This document shows positions 25,211 through 38,507 of a DNA stretch of 64,000 nucleotides, piece by piece. The notes under the pieces are model-generated. The model was not told the DNA's origin. It saw nothing but the letters and a program-made list of their open reading frames with translations, and made no database searches. Every line of letters begins with the position of its first letter. Within the stretch, counting starts at the first letter, position 1. The stretch is from positions 806,001 through 870,000 of the forward strand of contig JACATO010002127.1 of the NCBI GenBank assembly GCA_018389105.1, written 5' to 3'. This DNA is from Nautilus pompilius (Eukaryota; Mollusca; Cephalopoda; Nautilida; Nautilidae). The position numbers were made by a program, and so were the translations under genes.

Positions 25211-27489
25211 CAAACAAAAGCAAATCAAGGCAAAATAAATTAAAAAAAAAAACAGAGACAAAAACTAAACCGTGAAAAGATGTCTCCAAATATCGCACAA
25301 AACTGGTTTAAAAATTAGGCTATTTTAATTAAATTTTTGAGCCGATACTTTATATCTACATATAGCATTAAACATCTATTATATCTATCTGCAGCTCTAT
25401 TCGAATATACTTCAGGCTGCGCATGGAATTTGAATTATGTTTTTGTTTCTTCTGGTAATTAAAATATTTCCATAATGTATCACTAGGGAAGATAACGTAC
25501 TACTAGTTAATCTAGGTTAAAATTATACTGCTCAAAAGCCTGCCCGAGTTCGTTATGCAGTTACTGGGTACCACACGTACAACGATGTTTGCAGTTTAAA
25601 GAGCGGAAGGAAAAGATTTTTCTCAGGTTTATTTTGGCGCCTGCGTGCGCGAGAGAGACCGACCCTCGTATCACAGCATTCTGGGAAGGTTTTCCTTCTC
25701 GAACATCGGAGAAAGAAGTCTGCTTTAGATTCTATACCCGCTTTGTTTAGACGGAGAATTTTCTGCAGAATTATAAGGTTGTTTGCATAAAATAAAATTT
25801 AATATCTGTCACTGCTAAATGTGGGTTTACCGGTAACAGGCTTTTCCTTCGTCAGAAAAAAGGTCTGTAAAAGAAACAAGCAAAGCATCGGACCGCATTC
25901 TGTTCATATCTTTTGGGTACGTTAAAAGAATGATGTAACTCCACAGTGTATGTCCAGTAATTATCTCTAATAAAGGTTTTCAAAATTATCTGGAGTACAA
26001 GTAAAAAAAAATATTCAACAATCATATTCATTTTTAATGAATTGAAAGGAAATGTAGTCAACATTAAAGAATCAAACTGAAGAAAAGGTGGTCAAACAAG
26101 ACAGAGACATTTTAAATAACAGAAATTTTCAAACATCCTTAACTAAAGGAATATATCCCTTACATCTACTCAGAATATATCACTATATATATGTTAAATT
26201 TATTTATTTTACTTATGAAAATGATAAACTTTCAGCATAAAACTATCGTAATTTTCCCGTATTTGTTTGCTTTGTTTATTACTATCTTGATTTAACAACG
26301 GCTAGTTAGTAAATCAGATTGCACTAAGCAGTGAAAGCATGTTGTAAAATTATTAGTGTTTGCTCAACATTTAAATAAGATTGAGAAAGGCTGTCTGTTT
26401 TAATTCTTTTACAGCTTTTTAAATTGAATTTATGAGAATGTTAATACAAGAATACTGGATGACACCAGATGGAACCTTACCCGCAGTGTTTCAACAATAC
26501 CTTTGCACTATTATAATAACTTGCCTTCAATAACATTTTGGAAAAATAGTTGTATACTTTTGACTTTGTGAATTCACAGATTTTTCACACGTATTTACAA
26601 AGGTAGTAAAGGTTTGAAATGTTTTAAGATAATTGATCTATCATTAACGGAATAATCTTAAAACCTATTTGCAAACATTTTTCCCAGATCACTTTATATT
26701 TTTAACATTTATATATAAGAAAAGTAAGCCTAAAAATTAAATTAGTAGACATTCTTTTCATTAATTTAAGTTACATAGAAATACAAAATAATTCTTAAAT
26801 TAAAACAATCTAAATTTTACCTTTACTTACATTATATGAATGATTTTCGGTGTTATTCCTACAATTAATGGTACTCATTTTTTATTCGTCTGAAAAATTA
26901 GCAGTCTATTGTAAAATCGCTATAGTTTAATTTTGTTTTACAAATCATAACGTTTTTAGCCAGGTTTGCTTTTTGAAAAATGCAATCTCAATCTAATAAT
27001 TTTAATTTCTATTACTTTATCATTATTTATTAATTAATGTTGACAGTATTTAAAAAAGAAAGAGGAATGCTGAATAATTTTCCAATAATGAGGCCGAGAA
27101 AATAAACAAAATGCTTAGGTGGCTTGATTTTGAGGAATACTCACAGCTGACATTTCAAACCAATTAAGAATACCTGTGTAACAAAATACATATTCAGCCG
27201 AAAATATGTGGATTCACAACTTCATGGGTGGCATGGTAATCTTGCAAACTCACTAAATATGCGAAAACACTGAAAGTTTCCTTCCTTACTATTAATCAGA
27301 ACTGACTAATTCTCTATTTTAATTTAAAGTTACTTCATTAAATTTACTGTCATTGGGATATTGCATATTTTGTATTTGTTGTTTCCGGCAGACAAGCTTC
27401 TCTAACATATAGAGAAAGCTCTTTCTCTTAAGTCAGTTATGCGTCTTTCACTAAGTTAACGGTTCTGATTTTCTAATGCGCCAGAGAAG
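25211..27489. other. Intron 1 segment with a small CpG patch
   Basis: Mostly AT-rich. A patch at about 25550-25750 includes GGCGCCTGCGTGCGCGAG and could be regulatory. No gene recognised. Confidence 0.45.
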
Positions 27490-28240
27490 ACTAAAATTTC
27501 ATGGTGCTGTTATTTCTTTATTGGGCTTTACAATGGACCACTTATAAACCTGCTCAAGGGCCGTTGTGCTGATGCAGTGAAGTGAGAAGAAAGGGTTCGC
27601 GCAGTGCATTTGCGGAGAATGAGAATTTAACCAGAGACTAATTCTCACTGACGTCACCACCTCGCTAAATTGAAGCATCGCATGCAGACACGCTCTCTCC
27701 CACACGCAAGAGCGCATAATAATATTGGCTTCTACTCACTGAAAAATCCAGATTAGTGCCCTCTGTTCGATACCTGGCTGAAGTTCCATTGGCAGAGAGA
27801 TTTTGAAATTGTTGCTCGACAAAAACACATCAAGCTATCTCTAGCCCTCGGGGAATCCAAGTCGATTTTGTGAACAACGACCTGACCGGATCTCGCTACA
27901 AGCTCTTTGGCTTCCATTCCGCGATGGCTTCCTTTTTGTGACGGATTAGCCTTGGACCATAACATTTGCCACAGACGTCACAATCAATGGAAGCTACTGA
28001 AGTGGGCTTGTTTATCTAGGCCGGTTGAGCCCAACACCGGGAATACGACTCAGCCCAGCTTATATGCACAGAAAGGAAGACGCCTGCGCAGGAAGGGCTT
28101 TTAGAGAAGTGGGCAGTATCTCACAATTTGGGGTTCACCTGCCTCACGTTGGCACAAAGAACACAAGCTTCCGTAAACCTTGGTCATTTGCACGACTGAA
28201 CCGTCTTGGTGGACAAGAAACGAGCGCTTGTCTCTAAATT
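27490..28240. other. GC-rich block of unknown origin (LTR or retroelement remnant?)
   Basis: This 750-bp block has balanced base composition, unlike its flanks. On the - strand its lower end carries AATAAAGAAATAACAGCACC (complement around 27499-27518) and, about 140 bp upstream of that, a palindromic CRE, TGACGTCA (27649-27656). That order of promoter element then polyadenylation signal is what an LTR would show. No TG..CA borders, target duplication, second LTR or pol frame were identified. Frames of 60-70 codons on both strands are unrecognised. Confidence 0.25.
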
Positions 28241-29413
<1,173 letters not shown>

Positions 29414-29415
29414 TA

Positions 29416-30953
29416 CAGGTGCATCTCAAAAAATTAGAATATCATGGAAGAGTTCATTTTTTTTGTCAGTTATTTCATAAAGTGAAAATTGTATATATTA
29501 TAGACTCATTACATGTAAACTAAAATGTTTCAAGCATTTTTTAATTTTAATTTTGATAATTACGGCCTACAGCTAAACAAATAGAAAAATGTATCTTAAA
29601 ATATTAGAATATTTCATAAGATCAATAAAAAAACGATTTATAATATAGAAATGTCGAACTTCTGAAAAGTATGTTCATTTATGCACTCAATACTTGGTCG
29701 GGGCTCCTTTTGCACGAATCACTGTATCAATGCGGCGTGGCATGTAGGCGATCAGCCTGTGGCACTGTTGAAGTATTATGGAAGCCCGGGTTGCTTTGAT
29801 AGCGGCTTTCAGCTCGTCTGTATTGTTGGGTCTGGTGTCTCTCATCTTCCTCTTGACAATACCCCATAGATTCTCTATGGGTTCAGGTCAGGCGAGTTGG
29901 CTGGCCAATCAAGCACAGTAATACCATGGTCAGCAAACCAGTTACTAGTAGTTTTGGCACTGTGGGCAGGTGCCATGTCCTGCTGGAAAAGGAAATCAGC
30001 ATCTCCATAAAGCTTGTCAGCAGACAGAAGCATGAAGTGCTCTAAAATCTCCTGGTAGATGGTTGTGTTGACTTTGGACTTGATAAAACACAGTGTACCA
30101 GCACCACCAGATGACATGGCACCCAAATCATCACTGACTGTGGAAACTTCACACTGGACTTCAAGCAACTTGGATTCTGTGCCTCTCCAATCTTCCTCCA
30201 GACTGTGGGACCTTGATTTCCAAATGAAATGCAAAATTTACTTCCATCTGAAAAGAGGACTTTGGACCACTGAGCAACGGTCCAGTTCTTTTTCTCCTTA
30301 GCTCAGGTAAGACGCTTCTGACGTTGTCTCTGTTTTAGGAGTCGCTTGATACTAGGAATGCGACACTTGTAGCCAAATTCCTGGACACGTCTGTGCGTGG
30401 TGGCTCTTGATGCCAGCCTCAGTCCTCTCCTTGTGAAGCTTCCCCAATTTCTTGAATCGGTTTTGTTTGACAATCCTCTCAAGGCTGTGGTCCCTCTTGC
30501 TGGTGCATCTTTTCCTACCACACTTTTCCCTTCCAGTCAACTTTCCATGTATAGGCTTTGATACAGCACTCTGCGAACAGCCAGCCCTTTCAGCAATGAC
30601 CTTCTTACCTCCAGGGTGTCAGTGACTGACAACTGGTGGAGCACCCCCACTTGCCAGACAGTGAGTCTCTTGGCAACCAGTCTGACCTTCCATGATTGTA
30701 CAATAGTGGCCAAACTCAGATGTGATTATGCAATATAATATTACAAACTTAATGGAATATTTTCTATTTTCTTACTTTATATTTGTAATTTTATTAATTT
30801 TAAAAATTAAAACTAATTATTAAAATTAAAATTAAATTTGAAACATTTTAATTTACATGTAATGAGTCTAATATTTACAATTTTCACTTTCTGAAATAAC
30901 TGACAAAAAATATTAAACTCTTCCACGATATTCTAATTTTTTAGATGCACCTG
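29416..30953 (-). mobile_element. Tc1-like transposon, degenerate
   Basis: A 1538-bp element. Both ends read CAGGTGCATCT followed by an AAAAAATTAGAATATC block, flanked by TA (29414-29415, 30954-30955), the Tc1/mariner target duplication. Inverted homology runs inward about 130 bp with few differences (shared GTCAGTTATTTCA, AGTGAAAATTGTA, AGACTCATTACATGTAAA). The transposase lies on the - strand and is broken. From memory, the termini and the internal sequence closely resemble a Tc1 family abundant in fish and frog genomes. This suggests horizontal spread, which only a database search can confirm. Confidence 0.95.
29687..30700 (-). pseudogene. Tc1 transposase, DD34E, multiply broken
   Basis: A cut-and-paste transposase of Tc1 type. 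N-terminal helix-turn-helix remnants appear in different frames (KCGRKRC and HSLERIVKQNRFKKLGKLHKE, then RATTHRRVQEFGYKCRIPS). The catalytic core contains FSDGSKF (first Asp; Gly where Glu is common), QQDMAPAHS (second Asp) and, 34 residues on, the Glu of IENLWG (29873-29875). The reading ends at TGA 29689-29687. Lesions: a frame shift near 30405, TGA in place of an expected Trp codon at 30305-30303, a shift after 30234 compensated by a lost G near the WGAMSS-like motif, and a lost C at the LNP/IENLWG junction (about 29880). It cannot encode a full enzyme. It sits within the TIRs of the element. Confidence 0.92.
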
Positions 30954-30955
30954 TA

Positions 30956-32331
30956 TATCTTTCTAGATGCCTTGAGATATGCAGCGATTTTTAGAGGAAA
31001 ATAGTTTCAGCAGTCAGCTATGTTTAAACTTAATCGTAAAATATAATATTTATAAATATTTATGAGAAAATTTGCACGTTGATAGCCATTGTATGAAACT
31101 GAAAGGATTTAAGATTCATAACCTTCAAAAGAAACTGGTTTGAACTCAGAAATTTTTACGTATAATACATCGTCATATACACAGTAAACCCTTAATGGCT
31201 GTGGTAAAATCACTGAAATAAAATACGGTCTGTCGTATGTAATTTAGGGCTGAACGTCACATTTTTAAGGGATATCAAGACCTCAGGAAAGTATAAGAAG
31301 TAATTTACTTGCATGAAGTACTATACATAATCTTAATTAAGCAGAAAGCTAGCCAGGTGATTATCTCGTTGAATGACTATGGATCCTGACCCAATCACTA
31401 TTCCAGCGGGCACCTGCTCGGTTTGACGAACCACTCTGGAATGGTTAATTTCTTCTTGCTTTTACTAGGCATCCGGCCGCCGGAATTCTACTTTTTCAAA
31501 CATTTCAAAATGAAGTTTTGTTTCGTAGTAACTTCCAACGACAATATTCCAAGTGTACCAGGCGCCTTCGTGCCGACTTTCATTTTCTATGTTATACATC
31601 CCCTTTTCCCCGCCAAAATAGTGTTCCAGGGCCTGGTCTACGAATAAAGATCAGGTGCAAAAGAACCAAGTAATAAGGGGAAGATAAAATAGTTAAAATA
31701 CATTAGACTAATGAAATGTTTTGATACCAAAGACGCATCGGAAAGTGTTGGGAATGTATGAAATATATACATTTATAAGAAAAGATTTTGATTCGATATC
31801 AGGAATTGGATTTTGATATTGTGTAATATCGGCCTGGGTAACTGTACCAAAAATAGTAGGAGAAAACAGCGTTGATGTTTTAAAGATAGAGATATATTTT
31901 AAATGTTCACATAGCTGGAATAATATCGATTTGACAGGGAATAACTGACTGAAATTATTCCAAGAGATTGAATGAATAAACCTGTTATGGCAATAACCAA
32001 TTATTTTATATATTTGAAACTATACAATGGAAATGATAGTGAAAACATCAGCTCAAAAAATTACCACTTCAGAGAAACGTCATTTTGGTAAAATTCTCTA
32101 TTGTTTACTGACATGAAAAAAAAAAACATTGTGCAGATCACGCCTTTCTCGGTCTACATTTGTGAAGGGATTCTCATCGTTATTTCTACACTGTCCGCAG
32201 TCAAATGATTTTGGCATCATATGCGCACCATCTACATCACATACGACTGAAACTCGTCCAATAGACTTCTTTTCCTTTTTTGGCACGAATTGCGAGCAAG
32301 CTGAAATAACATAACGCAATTATGAACCTCA
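30956..32331. other. Intron 1 segment between Tc1 and repeat copy B
   Basis: No gene recognised. A less AT-rich patch at about 31385-31650 has a 74-codon + frame with no resemblance I know. 32098-32319 has frames on both strands, also unrecognised. The latter adjoins copy B of the dispersed repeat and may belong to it. Confidence 0.4.
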
Positions 32332-33401
32332 AAGATACGTCTTTCTGAGCAGGGCTTTCGGATGATTACTAGCTGCTCAGACTAATAATAGCACTCTTTA
32401 AGCAACTGGTATCTTCATTTTAGCTACATTCTTGGAAAATGTTTTGTCCATTTTTTCGGTACTTCTAACCCTGCTTACAACATCGCTTGGTAGAAACGAA
32501 GTTGCAAGGCTAATTTCTGTCGACACTCAAAGATTGCTTTGCAGGTCAACTTTTTATTTCATTATTTTATGTTTTTGAAATTGTAGTCCACGAGCAACTA
32601 AAGGATACTTTTGTTTTGTATCCAGGTTGCCCATATGTTTCTGATTCTCGGTCATCACGTTCCGAACCTTTCTGACCAGCATCTCAGCTTCTGGTACACC
32701 ATTTAAAATTTTTCTCGCCGTTCTTGAACTCGTTAACACTTTCTTTTATTATTGAACTGAAAGATGCTCGACACTTCGAAAAGACAGAGACATTTATAGT
32801 GAATAATATGCCGGTTTTCAGCAAACTTTATTTTCGGATCGTAATAATTTTGGGATGGCCACAAAACATCAAATTATGTGAAACCATCATCTTGATAAAG
32901 CTGCTTATCAGAAACATTGATCTGATATGTAAAATTTGTGTCCATTAAAAGCTTAGGTTGTACAACTACACTTGTGAGCCATGTTTTGTTGTCATATTTT
33001 TCATAAGCAAACGTTTATTAACAATGCTTCTTGAGTTAGCTTTAATTTCCTCTAACTAAACTTCATTGTTTGTTTTCTTCCGTGTCTAATATTCACATTT
33101 GTTTTTTGTTTTTTTACAAACCATCAAACAGTTTTTAATTTATGACCGAGTAAAGGAAATTCGTGCGACCTACCATTATTGGAGCCATGAACTTTTCTTC
33201 CATGTCTGAGAAAACAATAGCGTTTTACTCAGTGGTACTCGAGTGCTGATTTTATTTGAATACCTTTCACAGCTCATTATTGTACTCTTCAATTAATAAA
33301 TTCACCACGTTGTCGTTCTGCTTCTCATCCATTTTTTAATTCAGATTTACGTAATATGAGATCACATGCACACGATTTCTCCATTGCTGGTATAATACAT
33401 A
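32332..33401. repeat. Dispersed repeat, copy B (matches 3018-3993)
   Basis: Same orientation as copy A, 29 kb away. AAAGATACGTCTTTC at 32332-32346 is identical to copy A. CGTGTCTAATATTC at 33081-33094, GAGTAAAGGAAATTC near 33150, GGAGCCATGAACTT near 33180 and CTCGAGTGCTGATTT near 33238 align in the same order. Copy B is about 90 bp longer, mainly in its first third. On the - strand a short coding-like run occurs around 32780-32990 but is interrupted. The family was not identified. Confidence 0.65.
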
Positions 33402-35575
33402 CAACAAATCAAGCATGAGTGGATCCGTTTCTTCTTCTTGGCATGCAGATTATCAGGATAATCTTAAGAGTAGACATAATTCGATCTTATCTTTAATGAG
33501 TGCGTGCGTGGATATTCAAACTTCCTGGTTATCTGACCAAGTATATCTTCATTATATATGCTTTTGAATATTATTAATATTTCCACAAAATTGTTAGTTA
33601 TGTAATCTTTAATATCTTACTAACAGTTGCACGCAAAAATATCTTTAAAAACATTTTAAAAATTATAAAAGTAGGCCATTTTTTTCAAAAATGGATAATA
33701 TCATTAAGTGATGCCATAAAACAATTAAATAATTTAAATGTAGGTCAGGGTAATATAAATGGAAATCATCGAGATGCTGTTACCCGTGGGAAAAGAATAC
33801 ACACATGTTCTCGCTTATGTATCATGTAAAATTCCTGCCCAGGTTTAACTGAAAAGTGCGGACGAGACAAAGGTGATGTTGTGTGACATCTTTTTTGTTG
33901 TTTATAACTAATGCAAAACTTTGTTTCACTCGACTTCATGTTTTTTAACTGACTTTTTTTCATTGCTCTGCTTTATTTGCACGTTCTTACAAAATTGGAA
34001 ATATGTTTATTGAAGGATCTAGGTTCAGTGTATAACGACCATTATGTACCTTGTAATTATATATATTTTATAAACAAAAAAGATGGCCTTACCTGATGTC
34101 ATATCAAATAAATAAATGTACAAAAACAACGATAATTAGACTTGATTGAAGAGGGACTTTATTAACATATAAACATTTTAATTTAACACATACATACAGG
34201 TGAAATTTCGCGAGTCAAAGAGAAGTTACCTGAGCTCGACACTAAAATGGAAACTAAAGGTGACACATTAACTCTTCATTTGTGAGCTGTGATGAAGACT
34301 TTTTAGCATTCGTGTCTGCCAAAAGGGAGGAGAGAGAACCCAAAATGTGACGTCCTGTTAGCTGTATCAGAACTATCACAATCTCTGAGTGTTGATGGGT
34401 GACTGGAGGCTTATTCAGAAAGACAGCAAGAAAGACCGATTTGATCATTTACGGTTAAACAGTTGCTACCATTAAAAACAAAAGCAAGAATATATCAAAG
34501 GTAATTTATTATATGTAAATGTTAACTCATCTATCTTAGGTATCCAATTGTAAGTATGCCATTTTTACCAGTTTTATTCAGTTTCATTTTACAATTAATA
34601 TTGTTCGTTCCATACTATAATACACTCAAACCCCAGCGCTAATTTGGAATTCTTTGCAAGTAATTTGACTGTGCCAAAAATTATTGCAGTATCTGCAGAT
34701 ACAGTGATATAAAACATAGGTGGTAAATTATGCAACTAATCCTGATAAATAAATTCTATTCCTTGGAGTATACTTTGCTCATAATGGAATTTGTGTTGAG
34801 GGTATTGATTTTTATTTTGCATCATGCGATAGGTAACACGTGGACGTGTGTAGCGGTTCAATCTCATGAGACATTTTAATGTTATTTCAATATACTTTAT
34901 ATTTAATGGAATTCTATTTTTATCTTTTAAAAATGTGGCCATAATCTGTATCGCTCTATTGCAGTCGAACGTGGGATCATCATTAGTGTAGTGAAAATTA
35001 TTCAGTCTGCCCATACTCTAGATGTATTTGGAAATTCTGACTCTAACAAAAAAAAAAACAAAAAACAAATCTTTCTCATAGGAATTAGATAATTAGATAA
35101 TATCACAAGCATTACTCCAACCCACGTGGCCCTTAAAAATCTAATGTCAGTTAAAGCTTTTCGGAGCTCCAGGTGAAATAAAGTAACCATGTCTTCGATG
35201 ATGGTTTAAACAATGAAAATCGAAGATATCTGTTAGTAATTTATTGGATTCCATTGCATTTATATTGCTAGTTATTTATAGTCGTCCGTGCCGATACATT
35301 AGTTGGCTTATAGCTATGGTTCTAGTATTTTAAACCGAAAATAATTTGTATACACAAACTGAAAACTTTTAATTATTCCCCCCCTTTTTAACATACAGAA
35401 CTAGGTAAATATAATGGAGTAACGACACACGACGACTTAATCAAAGCTTTCGGGAACATGGAATTGGTAATTTTTAAATTGAAGAACAGAGATTCGGTTA
35501 ATATGTTTTTGATGTAGCTAATTTTATGCCATTAAGATAATTTATTGTCTTAAAAACAGGGCTAAATAAATATTT
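33402..35575. other. Intron 1 segment without recognised genes
   Basis: Mostly AT-rich. 34200-34450 is less AT-rich. A 92-codon - strand frame at 34736-35014 looks like nothing I know and lacks supporting context. Confidence 0.45.
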
Positions 35576-36080
35576 TCTTAAGCTGATCTCGCGTTTCTTC
35601 TCTGTGGTTTAATATCGTGGATGCGGAAGCCGCAGCGATTCGCGGAACTTCGTCCACTTTCTGGCGGTCTTTTGAAATTGATCTACACGGGTCATTGTCG
35701 GCCTCTTCTATGCTGCAGGTGATAGGCGTCGTGTTTATAATTTTAAACCGCGGAGCAGCCGCGTGATTAATAAAAAAAAATAATAGGTAGACATTAATGA
35801 CAGATGAAGAAATATATTCTTATCTGCTTATTAAAAACCGAAAGTACTTCGGATGTAATGCAATTGCTCTTGTTGCTAGATGCTGCTCTACCAATTTCTT
35901 TTGCTTTATTTCCTGTTTCGTGTCGACTAGGGTTTGATCTTTAATCACGCTTTTACTGACGGAAGCAGATTTGCCGAGGTCAGCGATTTTCTAAATCAGC
36001 TCGGTTCTTTAAAGTAGCGCAGTGGTTCCATCAGTCGAAACACGCAGCATCTTACTTCCGAAGTGTGCGACCTTTTCTCC
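35576..36080. promoter_or_regulatory. CpG-containing non-coding island, candidate enhancer or alternative promoter
   Basis: A sharp rise in GC and CpG (GCGGAAGCCGCAGCGATTCGC at about 35620-35640 and AAACCGCGGAGCAGCCGCG at about 35746) is followed by mixed non-repetitive sequence to about 36080. There is no open frame of note and no transposon ends. The position deep in a long first intron fits an enhancer or internal promoter; this is inference from composition. Confidence 0.25.
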
Positions 36081-37247
36081 CTTTTTTTTTAAAGACGTTT
36101 AAAAGTTACTAACTTCCGGTAGTCAGAAAACAATGTATATTTCATACTACGCCACGAAAGGGAAAAAAAGTAAATAATACTGATAGCCAGATAATATCCA
36201 AAAGTTTAACGACAACCTTCAAAACAAAACTTTTTAGATATGTAAATGACATAGAATGTCTTTCATCTCTGCCTGTTATCAGGGATATAAATTAGTGGTT
36301 TTCCCACTTGTTTCGAAAAACCCAGGCCTACTTAAATAAGATGCGCAAAAAAAAAATTAAGTGGAGTTTAGAATTTCAATATGCACGCACATAAAAAAGT
36401 AATGAAACAAGTTGAATCACAGACCAATTGATATCGTAGTATAGAAGTATAAAATACCATTCGAAAATTACCTTCATTATTTCGGTACTCTTTTGGATAT
36501 CAAACCAAACATATATTCATATTATCTATCAAGTTATATACACACGCCCACAATAGTTATCAAAATTTTGAAAGAAAAGCATATTGCAGAGAGAAAAATT
36601 TGTGAGGGATATTATAACATAAATAAATAAATTACATTGACGAAGAATTAAAACCAAGCAAACAAGTTTATTTTAACATATATCTCTCATTCTTCAAAAT
36701 GAAACAATATATATATTGTTAAGTTGGGTGTGCTAATTTAAATGCCCGAAAACTGTTTGATTTGTAGTTAGTTGCCAGCGGGTTATCAAGTCTATAAATT
36801 ATTCAATTTCACTTCCTATTTATTTCGAAAATAATAAAAAACAAAGATAGATATTACATACAATATAGGTGCAAGTTCTCAAATTTCATAATTCTTCCAC
36901 GTAAACAAGAGCATCTTTGTTAACAATGACTGGCGTTGTCAGATCTCCCAAACTGACTTCCACTTTACTTCACTGTTTAAATTACGATACCTTTTAATTT
37001 GATGAAAATTTTATAAACATTGAAAAATTGTGGGGTAAATATAATCTGGTATTAAATCAGATGAAGCTGGGTAACGGCGTGGTAATCAGGCATTTCATTA
37101 TTAATACTGATAAAACCAAAGATTTAAATATTTTTCTCAAATTATATTGGATTTGTTTGCATAATTTTTGTTTCATATGCTTTAAATAAGTTTCTTTTTT
37201 ACTTTTCTGTAGATAAATAATAACCAACAAAAACTGGTATAATTAAA
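36081..37247. other. Intron 1, AT-rich segment
   Basis: No gene or element recognised. Confidence 0.5.
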
Positions 37248-37249
37248 TA

Positions 37250-38505
37250 TTAGGTCGTCACGAATGTTTTGTCGGTTTTTATATTATGTTAATTTAGGGT
37301 TAATTTTTTGCATGCTTGTGAAGGTGTACGTAGAAAAGTTATATATCGTTCTGTAACCTGTGCATTGGCATACATTATGCAAAATCTACGTTTTCAAAAA
37401 CCACAAAAAGGGATATTTTTTCAGGGTCCTGAGTGAAGCATGGATAGAAAAGTTTTTCGTGCCATTTTACTTCACGAGTTCAAACCAGGCCACAAAGCGA
37501 GCGAAGCAACTCGCCACATTAACAAGGATGGGGCGAGGACACAGCAAATGAGCGCACAGTACAACGATGATTTGCAAAGTTTCGATCAGGAGATGTGAGC
37601 CTCGAAGATAAGGAACGTGGTGGACGCCTTTCCAGCTGTGATGACGACCGTCAGAAGGCCTCATTTGAAGCCGATCCAAGAAAAACAGTGCAAGAAATTG
37701 CTGGAGAGTCACATAAGCACTGCAACTGTTTTCCGGCATCTTGACGTAATCGGCCAGGTGAAAAGGCTTGACAAATGGTTGCCTCACGAGTTGAATAAAC
37801 AACAACAAAATCGGCGATTTAGATCTGCTCTTCGCTTCTCGTAGGAAACAAAAATGACCCATTTCTTGACCGAATCATTACGTGTGATGAAAAATGGATC
37901 CTTTACGACAATCTAAAATGATCAGCACAGTGGCTCATGCGCCTAACCACATTCAAAACCCAGCATCCACCAAAGAAGGTCATGGTCACTGTCTGGTTTA
38001 CTGAAACTGATGTCATCTACTATAACTTCTTGCAACCTGGAGAAACCATCACAGCTTAAAGTCACTTCAATTAAACGTTGTTCATCAGAAACTCTCACAA
38101 CAATAACCGGTGTTGGTGAATCTAAGAGGCCCAACATGACATTGCTCGACCTCATGTTTCAGAAGTGACTCTTCAGAAGCTGAACACTTTGGAGTACCAA
38201 GTTCTCCCTCACAAATCCTATTCAACAGACCTTTTCCCCGCTGACCACCACCTTTGTAAACACCTTGATTGCTTCCTCCGTATGAAATTCTTCTCCAACC
38301 AAGCAGCAATTGAAACTGCCATCCAACAGTTTATCGACTCCAGAAATCCAGATTTTTCCAAAACCGTATAAATGCTCTTGTCACTCGATAAATGTGTATT
38401 CATTGTAATGGAACTTACTTTGATTAATAAACTTCACGTTCAGCAACGATATGAAGTCTCATCGTTGCTGTAAAAAAAATTGAGAAAACGTCTGTAAAGA
38501 CCTGA
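37250..38505 (+). mobile_element. mariner transposon, degenerate
   Basis: A 1256-bp element, normal mariner size. The left end is TTAGGTCGTCACGAATGTTT (37250). The right end, complemented, is TCAGGTCTTTACAGACGTTT. They share about 20 of the first 30 positions. TA lies on both sides (37248-37249, 38506-38507). The transposase on the + strand is broken, and the divergence between the ends indicates an old insertion. Confidence 0.88.
37440..38371 (+). pseudogene. mariner transposase, DD34D, broken
   Basis: Starts at ATG 37440 (MDRKVFRAILLHEFK, typical mariner N-terminus with the first helix-turn-helix). VSLEDKERGGRPSSCDDD marks the linker. ITCDEKWILYDN holds the first catalytic Asp (37886-37888). 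HDIARPHVSE holds the second (38138-38140). Exactly 34 residues later, the Asp of FPADHHLCKHLD (38243-38245) completes DD34D, the mariner signature. It ends at TAA 38369-38371. Damage includes a lost base near 37527, TGA at 37568-37570 where Trp is expected, a further frame change near 37840 (KQQQNRRFRSALRFS then a different frame), and scrambled sequence at about 38040-38110. It is not functional. Confidence 0.9.
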
Positions 38506-38507
38506 TA

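Noticed and set aside
30059-30301. 80-codon + strand frame
   Set aside because: Antisense to the Tc1 transposase core.
34736-35014. 92-codon - strand frame, Asn/Lys/Tyr-rich
   Set aside because: No recognised motif, no splice or promoter context, and its composition fits chance in AT-rich DNA. It could be an old transposon piece.
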